DNA of 64,000 nucleotides, taken from NCBI GenBank assembly GCA_016124655.1, contig WGNI01000003.1, forward strand, positions 124,001 to 188,000, given 5' to 3'. Made by a program: the position numbers and the translations under genes. Under the pieces are notes generated by a model, which saw only the letters and a list, made by a program, of their open reading frames with translations, made no database searches and was not told the origin of the DNA. Origin of the DNA: Alphaproteobacteria bacterium. GTDB taxonomy: Bacteria; Pseudomonadota; Alphaproteobacteria; Caulobacterales; Aquidulcibacteraceae. Below are positions 8,044 to 15,841 of the stretch, piece by piece (positions within the stretch are counted from its first letter, which is position 1; the number at the start of each line of letters is the position of its first letter).

Positions 8044-8313
8044 CTATAATGAGGTCGGTCGCGGCATCAAGGCGCCGTCCGGGATGCGGCCGCGCCGTGT
8101 CGAGAGTTCGGTGCGGCGCCGCGGCTTAGCCTTTTCGCCTTCTGCGGTTGCGACCGGCTCCTGGACCGGCGGCGCCGTCGGCTGCGTGCGCGCGCCATGG
8201 GCCGCCGACAGACCGCTCTCAGGCGGCTCGAAGCTGGTGCGCGCTTCCGCCGCCGCGGCGCTTGCGAGCCACGCAGCGCCTGCCGCCGCCAAGAGGGGGG
8301 TGAACCTCGCCAT
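8044..8313 (-). CDS. Hypothetical exported protein
   Basis: The 89-residue product starts MARFTPLLAAAGAAWLAS, a signal peptide probably cleaved near AAAAEA, followed by a charged, Pro-rich, low-complexity tail with no recognised domain. The start was chosen at the signal peptide; the 35 in-frame codons upstream look non-coding. It may encode a small periplasmic protein, but base composition alone could also produce such a frame. Confidence 0.4.
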   Translation of the reverse strand: MARFTPLLAAAGAAWLASAAAAEARTSFEPPESGLSAAHGARTQPTAPPVQEPVATAEGEKAKPRRRTELSTRRGRIPDGALMPRPTSL

Positions 8314-8515
8314 GCCGCGCTCCCGGTCCCGCAGCGCGAAAGCGCGCGGGCCCATACCTTTCCAGATGCCGCCTTCGACGGGATTGGATGCGCCCTCGCT
8401 GAGCGCCCAAGACAGCATCGGGCCTGCTTGGCGTTTTTCAATATGGATTCATCGATTTCCGGTGAGCTCCGTCGCATCCATTGCGCCGCGTGGCGGCGCG
8501 TCGTAGCACCGAAGC

Positions 8516-8716
8516 ATGAGCGCTCAGCCCGCCATCGAGAGCCCTTGCGTGCGTGTCTGCGCCATCTCCGGCCAGACCGGCCGTTGCGTCGGCTGCGGCA
8601 GGACTTTGAAGGAAATCGCCAACTGGAGCGGACTGACAGCCGCGGAGCGGCAAGCCATCATGGCCGCGCTGCCCGAGCGCTTGGCGCAAGCCAACCCGCC
8701 CTCATGCGCAACCTGA
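8516..8716 (+). CDS. DUF1289 domain protein
   Basis: The 66-residue protein has the DUF1289 signature: SPCVRVCAISGQTGRCVGCGRTL with four conserved cysteines, then the IANWSGLTAAERQAIMAALPERL helix. The family is widespread in proteobacteria, has no settled biochemical role and may bind a metal or Fe-S centre. The membrane protein downstream begins inside its last codons (13-bp overlap), indicating an operon. Confidence 0.9.
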   Translation: MSAQPAIESPCVRVCAISGQTGRCVGCGRTLKEIANWSGLTAAERQAIMAALPERLAQANPPSCAT

Positions 8717-8976
8717 CCATCGGTCTCGTCGCGGTCGCTCTGATCGTGATGGTCCTGGCGCTCCTGGCGCTCGCGTACCCCGAACGCATGACCGCGCTCG
8801 GCGACGGCGGCTTTTCGCGCCTGACCTACCTCTTGCTGTCCGTGCTGTTGGTGGGCGGCGGCCTCTTCGGCCTAACAGGCCGCGGCGTCGACCGGCGCTG
8901 GCCGATCCACGCCCTGTTCTGGGCCGCCCTGATCATCGCGATCGCGCTGCTCGCGCGCGCGTTCGGCCTGGCCTAG
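8704..8976 (+). CDS. Small membrane protein, possible remnant of an aspartic protease gene
   Basis: The 90-residue protein has about three hydrophobic segments (residues 3-23, 40-57, 70-88) and no soluble domain. In many alphaproteobacteria the gene after a DUF1289 gene encodes a TIGR02281-type membrane-anchored retropepsin-like protease whose N-terminus looks like this. Here the protein stops right after the membrane part, and the convergent dusA gene overlaps its 3' end by 105 bp. It could therefore be a truncated protease or an independent small membrane protein. The ATG overlaps the end of the DUF1289 gene. Confidence 0.65.
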   Translation: MRNLTIGLVAVALIVMVLALLALAYPERMTALGDGGFSRLTYLLLSVLLVGGGLFGLTGRGVDRRWPIHALFWAALIIAIALLARAFGLA

Positions 8977-9945
8977 ACTGGCAGCCCGCACGCGATCGAG
9001 CGCCGCACGAACAAGCTCGACGCCGGCCCCGTCGCGATGCGCGTTTTCAGACAGCATGCGCCGCCACGCCCGCCCGCCGGCGACGCCGTTGAACAGCCCA
9101 AGCATGGGACGCGTCATGGCGCGCAGCGGAACGCCGGCTCGCAAATTGGTTTCAAGATAGGGGAAATGACGCTCAACGGCGTCGAAGGCGTCGCCAGCCG
9201 GAGCCGGCGCGCCGAACACCAGCGGATCGACGCCAAGCAGCGTCGCCGGCGATTGATATGCTGCACGCCCGAGCATGAAGCCGTCGAGACCGTCGCTTTC
9301 AGCCAGCGCGTGTTGCACATCGCGCAAGCCGCCGTTCAGCACGATCGTCAGGTCCGGCCGCGCGCGCTTGAGCGCATGCACCAGGCCGTAATCGAGCGGC
9401 GGGACTTCGCGGTTTTCTTTCGGTGAAAGCCCGTCCAGCCAGGCCTTGCGCGCGTGCACGATGAAGACGCGGCATCCAGCGGCCGCCACCGCTTCCACAA
9501 ACGCGAACAACGATCGCTCGGGCTCCTGTTCATCGACGCCCAGCCGGCATTTCACCGTGACGGGAACGATCCCGGCCCCGTCCTGCATGGCCGCGAACAA
9601 GTCCGCGACCAGCGCCGGCTCGCGCATCAGGCACGCGCCGAACCGTCCCGACTGCACCCGATCCGACGGGCAGCCGACATTGAGATTGATTTCGTCATAG
9701 CCATGCTGCGCGCCGATGCTTGCGGCTGTGCGCAATTTTCCAGGGTCAGCGCCGCCGAGCTGCAGCGCCACGGGATGCTCAATCTCAGAAAACCCCAACA
9801 GCCGTGCGCGATCGCCATGCAACACCGCGTCCGCCGTCACCATCTCGGTATAAAGCTGCGCCCGCTGCGTCAGCGCGCGATGAAACGCCCGGCAATGCCG
9901 GTCCGTCCAATCCATCATTGGAGCGACTGAGAAGCGATGGTTCAT
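8872..9945 (-). CDS. dusA: tRNA-dihydrouridine synthase A
   Basis: The 357-residue protein starts MNHRFSVAPMMDWTDRHCR and carries the FMN-barrel motifs of DusA: LQLGGADPGKL, the catalytic-Cys loop INLNVGCPSDRVQSGRFGACL, VKCRLGVD, FIVHARKAWLDGLSPKENR, and GLDGFMLGRAAYQSP. It reduces uridine 20/20a in the D-loop of tRNAs. The last ~40 residues run past the usual DusA end and overlap the convergent membrane-protein gene, so the native stop may have been lost in a local rearrangement. Confidence 0.93.
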   Translation of the reverse strand: MNHRFSVAPMMDWTDRHCRAFHRALTQRAQLYTEMVTADAVLHGDRARLLGFSEIEHPVALQLGGADPGKLRTAASIGAQHGYDEINLNVGCPSDRVQSGRFGACLMREPALVADLFAAMQDGAGIVPVTVKCRLGVDEQEPERSLFAFVEAVAAAGCRVFIVHARKAWLDGLSPKENREVPPLDYGLVHALKRARPDLTIVLNGGLRDVQHALAESDGLDGFMLGRAAYQSPATLLGVDPLVFGAPAPAGDAFDAVERHFPYLETNLRAGVPLRAMTRPMLGLFNGVAGGRAWRRMLSENAHRDGAGVELVRAALDRVRAASLGQAERAREQRDRDDQGGPEQGVDRPAPVDAAAC

Positions 9946-10081
9946 GCGCGCCTTCTTGAGCCCAGCATGACCCAATCCGCAACCCCTCGAACGTGGCGGC
10001 GCTGGGTTTGGCCGACGCTTCGGACACGTCCTCCAACCTTCGCTCACTTGGCGAAGGCCGCCCCGCCCAAGCGAAGCCATC

Positions 10082-10537
10082 TCAATGCCGGCGCGCCCCC
10101 AACAGCGACGCCGCCAGCGCCGCTGCGACAAACCCCAGCAGAATGCCCATCAAATGCCACGACGTCGGCGCGCCCGCGGCTTTCGCCAGCGTCTCCGCGA
10201 CATACGCCGCCGCAAGCGCCGGCAACGCAAACGCTAAAGCCAGCGCAAGCGCTGCGAACGGAACGCCGCGGCGCAACGGCCACGCCACGCCATAGAGCCC
10301 CAAAAGTCCAAGCGCGACCGATGCGCCGCCGATCAGCCGCATCAGCGCGAAATAGAGCGGCCTGACGGCTTCGCGCGCAGCCTCCGGCACCGCCGCCGCG
10401 TGAAAAAACAAAATGTCATTCACGCTGAAATAGAAGGCGCCAAACAGCACGTAGAACGCGCCGACAAGCGCAAACAGCCCTAGGCCTGCGCCGCGCAGCA
10501 ATGCGCCGCCGTCGGCGGTTTGGGTGGAATGCGCCAT
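10082..10537 (-). CDS. Integral membrane protein, hypothetical
   Basis: The 151-residue protein has four predicted membrane helices (approximately 15-35, 58-78, 86-106 and 122-145) and no catalytic motif I recognise. The start MAHSTQTADGG gives a short hydrophilic N-terminus before the first helix. It is on the same strand as dusA downstream, 136 bp away. Function unknown. Confidence 0.7.
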   Translation of the reverse strand: MAHSTQTADGGALLRGAGLGLFALVGAFYVLFGAFYFSVNDILFFHAAAVPEAAREAVRPLYFALMRLIGGASVALGLLGLYGVAWPLRRGVPFAALALALAFALPALAAAYVAETLAKAAGAPTSWHLMGILLGFVAAALAASLLGARRH

Positions 10538-10675
10538 CGAGCTGTCTCCCGCACATCGCACAATGCGATGGGGGTGCATACGCCGGTAGCGCCGCACGGC
10601 GTTTCACCAACCGCAAAAAGAAATCGCACCCCGTACCGCCCTGGGCGCGTAACCGCAGTCGAGTACGCAGCGTAC

Positions 10676-11296
10676 CTAGAGCGCAGCAATCAGCCGGGCG
10701 GCGTCCGCTTCGCTGATGACTTCAGCGTATTTCGCCTGCATATCAAACAGATTGGCCTCGTGCGGCGTGGCGTGCCGATCCCCGCACGCCTCGCGCACCA
10801 CAAACGGCGCAAACCCATGCGAGCAGGCGTCCACGCAGCTTGCGCGCACGCAGCCGCTGGTGGTCAGGCCCGTGATCAGCACGCAATCGACGCCTGCCGC
10901 CGTCAGCGTCGCCGCGAGGCTGGTGCCGAAAAATGCGCTCGGATACTGCTTGGTGACGATGATCTCGCCGGCAATCGGTTCAAGCCCCTCAGCCCAGGCC
11001 GCATGCGAGGACCCCTCGACAAAATTGCGCAGCGCCGGAACTTTCTTGAAGAATACGCCGCCATCGGCGCCGTCAGGCGCATAGAGCACGCGCGTGAAAA
11101 CCCGCATGACGCCTTTGTCTCGCGCCCGCGAAAGCAGCCGCCTGGCGGCGTCGCGCGCATCATCCACGCCGGCGTAAAGCGGTGATGACGGTTCGAAATA
11201 GGCCTGTACAAAATCGACCATCAGCAGCGCCGGTTTGCGTCCGAACGCCAGAGCGCCATCGAAAGCGCGGTAGTTTTTCTCCAGATCGGAGTCCAT
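10676..11296 (-). CDS. Isochorismatase-family cysteine hydrolase (N-carbamoyl amidase-like)
   Basis: The 206-residue protein has the isochorismatase-hydrolase triad: Asp27 in LLMVDFVQAY, Lys116 in VTKQYPSAFFGT and the nucleophile Cys149 in TTSGCVRASCVDA. The long N-terminus and the SGCVRASC motif resemble N-carbamoylsarcosine amidase-type enzymes more than isochorismatases, so a C-N hydrolase acting on a carbamoyl or amide substrate is likely. It is divergent from the GntR-type regulator and near hydantoinase/oxoprolinase genes, which fits a pathway for cyclic amides or ureides; this is inference. Confidence 0.88.
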   Translation of the reverse strand: MDSDLEKNYRAFDGALAFGRKPALLMVDFVQAYFEPSSPLYAGVDDARDAARRLLSRARDKGVMRVFTRVLYAPDGADGGVFFKKVPALRNFVEGSSHAAWAEGLEPIAGEIIVTKQYPSAFFGTSLAATLTAAGVDCVLITGLTTSGCVRASCVDACSHGFAPFVVREACGDRHATPHEANLFDMQAKYAEVISEADAARLIAAL

Positions 11297-11351
11297 GGCG
11301 ATCCCGGCGCCGTCAGGCGCTCCAATATTGCGCTTTCGCGCAACCGCACCG

Positions 11352-11359
11352 ATACAATG
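11352..11359. promoter_or_regulatory. Half-site of the proposed GntR operator
   Basis: ATACAATG matches the right half of the palindrome CATTGTATACAATG found in the receptor promoter. It lies in the 108-bp divergent region between the isochorismatase-like gene and the GntR-type regulator, where an autoregulatory site would be expected. A single 8-bp half-site is weak evidence. Confidence 0.3.
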
Positions 11360-11404
11360 CGCCGCCGTGGCGGCCAAGGGCGCGCCGTTTTTGAGGATCA
11401 CGTC

Positions 11405-12070
11405 ATGTCCGCAGCCGCGGAGCGCGCCTACGAATTCCTCCGCACCGGCATCTTGAACGGCGCGTTCCCCGCCGGCGGACGCCTGTTGGAGATCGAAGTC
11501 GCCAGCCAGGCCGGCGTCAGCCGCACGCCCGTGCGCGAGGCGATCCGCAGGCTCGATGCCGAAGGCTTGGTGGAGATGCGCCCGCGCTTGGGCGCCGTTG
11601 TCCGGCTTTGGACGCTCGACGAAATCGAGGACATGTTCTCCCTGCGCGCGATTTTGGAAGCGCGCGCGGTGGAGCGCGCGGCGCCGCGCATGAGCGCCGC
11701 CGACCTCGCGAAAGCCGCAGACCTCGCCGACGACATGGCGTCCTTGGCGCAAGGCCGCCGCCCGGATCGGCGCGAACGCATCGGCGACCTCAACGCCCGC
11801 TTTCACCGTCTGCTGCTGGACGCCTCGGGCAGTCAGCGCCTGCAATCCATGATGGCGCAGGTCATGGACGTGCCGCTCAGCCTGCGCACCATCAATCGCT
11901 ACGATGAAACAGCCCTGATGCGCTCCACCCAGCACCATCTGGAGATCGTGGCGGCGCTCAAATCGCGCGACCCCGCCTGGGCCGCCTCCGTGATGCGCAG
12001 CCACGTGCTGGCCGCGTGGCGGGCGATCGCGAGTGACGATTCAACGCGCAAAGACGCAGATCGGCGCTGA
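11405..12070 (+). CDS. GntR-family transcriptional regulator, FCD (FadR-like) type
   Basis: The 221-residue protein has an N-terminal winged helix-turn-helix (LRTGILNGAFPAGGRLLEIE, then ASQAGVSRTPVREAIRRL) and a C-terminal all-helical FCD ligand domain with metal-binding candidates (Asp and His in DLNARFHRLLL, STQHHLEIVAAL, MRSHVLAAW). FCD regulators bind organic acids and usually repress nearby catabolic genes by binding short palindromes. Here the promoter right downstream contains CATTGTATACAATG, and a longer palindrome with the same core lies between the CoA-transferase and HMG-CoA-lyase-like genes. I chose MSAAAERAY over an ATG 16 codons earlier because family similarity starts there. 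Confidence 0.92.
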   Translation: MSAAAERAYEFLRTGILNGAFPAGGRLLEIEVASQAGVSRTPVREAIRRLDAEGLVEMRPRLGAVVRLWTLDEIEDMFSLRAILEARAVERAAPRMSAADLAKAADLADDMASLAQGRRPDRRERIGDLNARFHRLLLDASGSQRLQSMMAQVMDVPLSLRTINRYDETALMRSTQHHLEIVAALKSRDPAWAASVMRSHVLAAWRAIASDDSTRKDADRR

Positions 12071-12085
12071 ACCCGCGCATTTCCT

Positions 12086-12124
12086 TTGACAATTTGGGCG
12101 AACGGCGCCCCATTGTATACAATG
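12086..12124 (+). promoter_or_regulatory. Receptor-gene promoter with GntR-type operator
   Basis: A consensus -35 box TTGACA lies at 12086-12091. The perfect 14-bp palindrome CATTGTATACAATG (12111-12124) covers where the -10 box and start site should be (CATTGT as a weak -10 at 19 bp spacing). A protein bound there would block transcription of the TonB-dependent receptor gene. The same TTGTATACAA core recurs at 15779-15796. Confidence 0.65.
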
Positions 12125-12200
12125 ATCGCGCTTGTCTGACGCGCCCGGGGGCCTGAGGGGGTGGCCGGGGCGCGGCGGCTGGCCGTTCGGAGGGGATCTC

Positions 12201-14474
12201 ATGGTGCGCGCGTTTCTGAATTCCATGGCGTTTTTGAGCGCCGCCGGCCTGATTGGCACAGCCGGAGCGGCCTACGCTCAGGCCGTCGATGAGTCCGACG
12301 CCATCGTCGTCACCGCCCGCCAGCGCGCGGAATCACTGCAGGAAACGCCGCTGTCCGTGAACGCGTTCACCGCGCGCACGATCGAAGAAGCCGGCATCGA
12401 TCGGCCGTCCGATTTCATCGCGCTGACGCCGAATGTCAGCTTCATCCAAACGACCAATGTCGGCGAAACCCAGGTGCACATCCGCGGCGTGATCCAGCCG
12501 CGCGATACCGAGCCGCCGTTCGCCTATGTGGTCGACGGCGTGCTGGTGCCCAATCCCAACGCGTTCAACGGCGAACTCGTCGACATCCAGCAGATCGAAG
12601 TCATCAAAGGCCCGATCGGTTCTATTTACGGCCGCAACGCCATCGGCGGCGCGATCACGGTCAACACTGTGCGTCCCGGCCCGGAATTCGAAGGCCGCGC
12701 TCAGGCCGCGTATGAATTCGAAGGCGAGGAATACAAGCTCGGCGGCTACGTCTCCGGCCCCGTCATCCAAGATCGCCTCTATGCCCGCGCGACGGTGAGC
12801 TACACCGATCGCGCCGGCTATTTCGACAACATCACGCGCAACACCGAAGAAGATCCGTTTGAGGAAATCGTCTTCCGCGGCCGCGCGATCTGGGACGTGG
12901 CGCCGAACGTGGAGCTCGATTTCGGCGCTGGCTACGGCAAGGTCGAAGGCTTCTCCTTCAACTTCAACAACCAGTTCTCCGGCACGCCCGGCTTCACCAA
13001 CGGCGTCAGCACCGCCGACACCTCCATTCCCTTCGTCGGCAATCTGGCGTCATTCAACGACCAGGAACGCTACAACGCGTCCGCGCGTCTGACCTGGGAT
13101 GTGCTGGGCGGCACGCTGGCGTCCTATGTTGCTTACACGAACCTGGAAGAATCCATGGGCGGGGAAGGCGCAGCCGACCTCGCGCTGTTCGGCGCCTTCC
13201 TGGGCGTTCCCGGCCAGCCCACGCCGGGCGATTTCTTCACCGACCCCAGCCTTTATGAGGGCTACGGCCCGACCGACCGCGACGGCGCGCAATATCAAGA
13301 GCGCAACCAGTCCGACACCTCATTCGAGGTGCGCTTCACCTCCGATGCCGATCAGCGCTTCCGCTACATCGTCGGCGGCTACTACATCGATTTCGATCGC
13401 GACATCTTGTTGCTGACCGGCGATTTCGGCATCGGCACGAGCATCCGCGAAGCGCCCGTGTTGAGCCCCGGCCAGGCCGGCGTGAGCGGCACTGGCGGCG
13501 ACAACGCCAACTCCGCCTGGGCCGTGTTCGGTCAGGCAGCCTACGATATTGTCGACAATCTCGAACTGTCCGTGGCGCTGCGTTACGATGCGGAGGACCG
13601 CGAGAACGTCAATACGGTCGATGGCGGCGCGATCGCTCCGCTCAACGCGACGCGCACCGCGGAGTTTGACCGCCTGCAGCCCCGCGTATCGCTGCGCTAC
13701 GAAGCAAGCGATGAAGTCACCTTCTACGCCACCTATGGCGAAGGCTTCCGATCCGGCGGCTTTAACCCGCTCGGCAGCCGTTTCCGCATCATCAATGTCG
13801 ACGGCAAAACCGACACCACCGTGCAGGACGCGTTCCCGGAAGAGACCTCGAAATCCTATGAACTCGGCGCCCACCTCTCCATCCTGGACGGCCGCCTCGC
13901 GGTGAATGCGGCAGCCTTCTCGACGCAGGTCGAGAACGCCCACTTCTTCCAATTCTTCCCGTTCTCGCTGAGCCGGGTCATTTCGATTGTCCAGGAAAAC
14001 GAAATCACCGGCGCCGAGTTCGATTTCCAGGCGCGGCTCACCGATTACCTCACCGTCTTCGGCGGCGCCGGCATCCTGGATTCCGAAATCACCGAGAACA
14101 ACGAATTGCCGGGCACCGTCGGCAACAACTTCCCGTTCACGCCGGATTCAACCGTTCTGCTCGGCGCGCAACTGCGCACGCCGGTTTGGAACGGCGTCGA
14201 TTTCCTTGGCCGCGTCGAATGGAACCGCACCGGCGAGATGTGGTTCGACACCGAAAACACCCCCGGCACCGCCCGCCCGGAGATTGATCTGGTCAATGCC
14301 CGCATTGGCCTGGAAGGCGAGCGCTGGAGCGCCACGGTGTTCTCGCGCAACCTGTTTGAGGAAGACTACAATGTCGATGCGGTGGTGCTGAACGTGCCGC
14401 CGGCCTCGACATTCAACTTCGTCACCAAGGGCACGCCGCGCACCATCGGCATCGAATTGGGCATGCGCTTCTAA
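12201..14474 (+). CDS. TonB-dependent receptor
   Basis: The 757-residue protein has a signal peptide (residues 1-27, ending AAYAQA), a TonB box-like DAIVVTARQR, a plug domain (TPLSVNAFTARTIEEAG, VHIRGVIQPRD, IEVIKGPIGSIYGRNAIGG) and a long beta-barrel ending in aromatic Phe (GIELGMRF), as outer-membrane barrels require. It belongs to the receptors of Caulobacterales and Sphingomonadales that import organic nutrients rather than classical siderophore receptors. The ATG at 12201 follows GGAGGGGAT. Its promoter carries the proposed GntR operator shared with the catabolic genes 1-8 kb away, so it probably imports their substrate. Confidence 0.95.
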   Translation: MVRAFLNSMAFLSAAGLIGTAGAAYAQAVDESDAIVVTARQRAESLQETPLSVNAFTARTIEEAGIDRPSDFIALTPNVSFIQTTNVGETQVHIRGVIQPRDTEPPFAYVVDGVLVPNPNAFNGELVDIQQIEVIKGPIGSIYGRNAIGGAITVNTVRPGPEFEGRAQAAYEFEGEEYKLGGYVSGPVIQDRLYARATVSYTDRAGYFDNITRNTEEDPFEEIVFRGRAIWDVAPNVELDFGAGYGKVEGFSFNFNNQFSGTPGFTNGVSTADTSIPFVGNLASFNDQERYNASARLTWDVLGGTLASYVAYTNLEESMGGEGAADLALFGAFLGVPGQPTPGDFFTDPSLYEGYGPTDRDGAQYQERNQSDTSFEVRFTSDADQRFRYIVGGYYIDFDRDILLLTGDFGIGTSIREAPVLSPGQAGVSGTGGDNANSAWAVFGQAAYDIVDNLELSVALRYDAEDRENVNTVDGGAIAPLNATRTAEFDRLQPRVSLRYEASDEVTFYATYGEGFRSGGFNPLGSRFRIINVDGKTDTTVQDAFPEETSKSYELGAHLSILDGRLAVNAAAFSTQVENAHFFQFFPFSLSRVISIVQENEITGAEFDFQARLTDYLTVFGGAGILDSEITENNELPGTVGNNFPFTPDSTVLLGAQLRTPVWNGVDFLGRVEWNRTGEMWFDTENTPGTARPEIDLVNARIGLEGERWSATVFSRNLFEEDYNVDAVVLNVPPASTFNFVTKGTPRTIGIELGMRF

Positions 14475-14500
14475 GCAACGGCGCTTGGAATGATCAGAAA

Positions 14501-14528
14501 GCCCCCGGCGGACGCCGGGGGCTTTTTT
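14501..14528 (+). terminator. Rho-independent terminator after the receptor gene
   Basis: GCCCCCGGC and GCCGGGGGC form a perfect 9-bp stem around GGAC and are followed by six T residues. It lies 26 bp behind the stop codon of the TonB-dependent receptor and 4 bp before the convergent CoA-transferase gene ends. A short A-run on the other side means it may also stop minus-strand transcription weakly. Confidence 0.93.
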
Positions 14529-14532
14529 ACGG

Positions 14533-15735
14533 TCAGATCACGCCGCTGGACCTGAGCCCCTTATAGGTCTCAGCCGAAAGACCCGCGCGCTCCAGCCAGA
14601 CATAATCATTGTCGGCGCCGAGGTCGCGACCCGCCCAACGGACGTTGCCCGGCGTCGACGACAATTTCGGCGCCACGTTCTGCATCTTGATCTCGCCGAA
14701 ATGATCGTGCGGAACCGAAACGATCGCCTCGCGCGCCGCATAATGCGGATCCTCCAGCATTTCCGGCGCACGGTAGATCGGCCCGCACGGCACGCCGTGT
14801 TCATCGCACGCCGCCTGCACCGCATCGCGCGGGCGCTCCGCGGTCCAGGCATTGACGATCGCGTCGAGCTCCGCCTGCCGCGCGCCGCGGGCATGGTGAT
14901 CGCGAAACCGCGGATCGTCCGCCAGCCCAGGCTGACCGATCATCTCCGCAAGGCGACGGAACACCGTGTCCTGATTGGCCGCGATGATCACCTGGCCGTC
15001 CGACGCGTCATAGATGTTCGAGGGCGCAACATTCGGCAGCACCGACCCTGAGCGTTCGCGGATATACCCCGCCAGCTGATATTCCGGGATCAGGCTCTCC
15101 ATCATGGTCAGTACGGATTCATAGATGGAGGAATCCACCACCTGCCCGCGCCCGGTCTTGCGCCGCGCCTCCAGCGCCGCGAGCGCGCCGAGACACGCAA
15201 ACGTCGCCGCCAGGCTGTCTCCAATGGAAATACCGGCGCGCGAAGGCCGCCGGTCTGCCTCGCCCATCACGTAACGCAGGCCGCCGAACGCTTCGCCCAC
15301 CGAGGCGTAGCCCGCCTTCTTCGCATTCGGCCCGGTCTGCCCGTAACCCGACACGCGCACGAAGATCAGCCGCGGATTGATGGCCGAGAGCACGTCATAA
15401 CCCAGCCCCCAGCGCTCCATCGTGCCGGGCCGGAAATTCTCCAACAGGATGTCGGCTTTTGCGATCAATGCCCGCAGCGCGGCCTGGCCTTCCGGCTTGC
15501 GCAGATCAAGCGTGGCGCAGCGCTTGTTGCGCCCGACAACGGAAAACCAGAGCGGCCGCCCGTCGGCTTTCGCCTGGCCCCATTCGCGCATCGGATCGCC
15601 CTGTCCCGGCGGTTCGATCTTGATCACTTCAGCGCCGTAATCGCCGAGCAATTGACCGCAGAACGGTCCCGCCAGCAGCGATCCGAGCTCGATGGCCATG
15701 ATCCCCGCAAGCGGGCCTGTTGCGTCCGTATTCAC
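14533..15735 (-). CDS. CoA-transferase family III (CaiB/BaiF type)
   Basis: The 400-residue protein has class III CoA-transferase features: GIMAIELGSLLAGPFCGQLLGDYGAEVIKIE, GRNKRCATLDLRKPEG, ILLENFRPGTMERWGLGYDVL and the QVVDSSIYESVL region with the conserved Asp that forms the aspartyl-CoA anhydride. Such enzymes move CoA between organic acids. A GTG start at 15735 was chosen because GGAGGG lies 8 nt upstream; the earlier ATG would put the operator palindrome inside the gene. It is divergent from the HMG-CoA-lyase-like gene, and the two could form a module that activates an acid to its CoA ester and cleaves it. Confidence 0.92.
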   Translation of the reverse strand: MNTDATGPLAGIMAIELGSLLAGPFCGQLLGDYGAEVIKIEPPGQGDPMREWGQAKADGRPLWFSVVGRNKRCATLDLRKPEGQAALRALIAKADILLENFRPGTMERWGLGYDVLSAINPRLIFVRVSGYGQTGPNAKKAGYASVGEAFGGLRYVMGEADRRPSRAGISIGDSLAATFACLGALAALEARRKTGRGQVVDSSIYESVLTMMESLIPEYQLAGYIRERSGSVLPNVAPSNIYDASDGQVIIAANQDTVFRRLAEMIGQPGLADDPRFRDHHARGARQAELDAIVNAWTAERPRDAVQAACDEHGVPCGPIYRAPEMLEDPHYAAREAIVSVPHDHFGEIKMQNVAPKLSSTPGNVRWAGRDLGADNDYVWLERAGLSAETYKGLRSSGVI

Positions 15736-15778
15736 GTGCGCCCTCCATACTTTGAGGGCGCTGCGCGGCGCCCATCCT

Positions 15779-15811
15779 GACCTTGTATACAAGGTCGCAA
15801 GACCGTACCAT
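15779..15811. promoter_or_regulatory. Divergent promoter region with 18-bp GntR-type operator
   Basis: GACCTTGTATACAAGGTC (15779-15796) is a perfect 18-bp palindrome between the divergent CoA-transferase and HMG-CoA-lyase-like genes. On the plus strand TTGTAT within it could be a -35 box with TACCAT (15806-15811) as -10 at 17 bp spacing. Its TTGTATACAA core equals that of the receptor promoter operator at 12111-12124. FCD-type GntR regulators commonly bind such short palindromes, and the regulator gene is 4 kb away. Confidence 0.7.
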
Positions 15812-15841
15812 CATTCCTGACGGCGGCAGGAGTACGCAAAC

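Noticed and set aside
10676-12004. Long minus-strand open frame extending the isochorismatase-like gene upstream through the GntR gene
   Set aside because: The part beyond 11296 is antisense to the well-supported GntR-family regulator and is His/Arg-rich, typical of a high-GC shadow frame.
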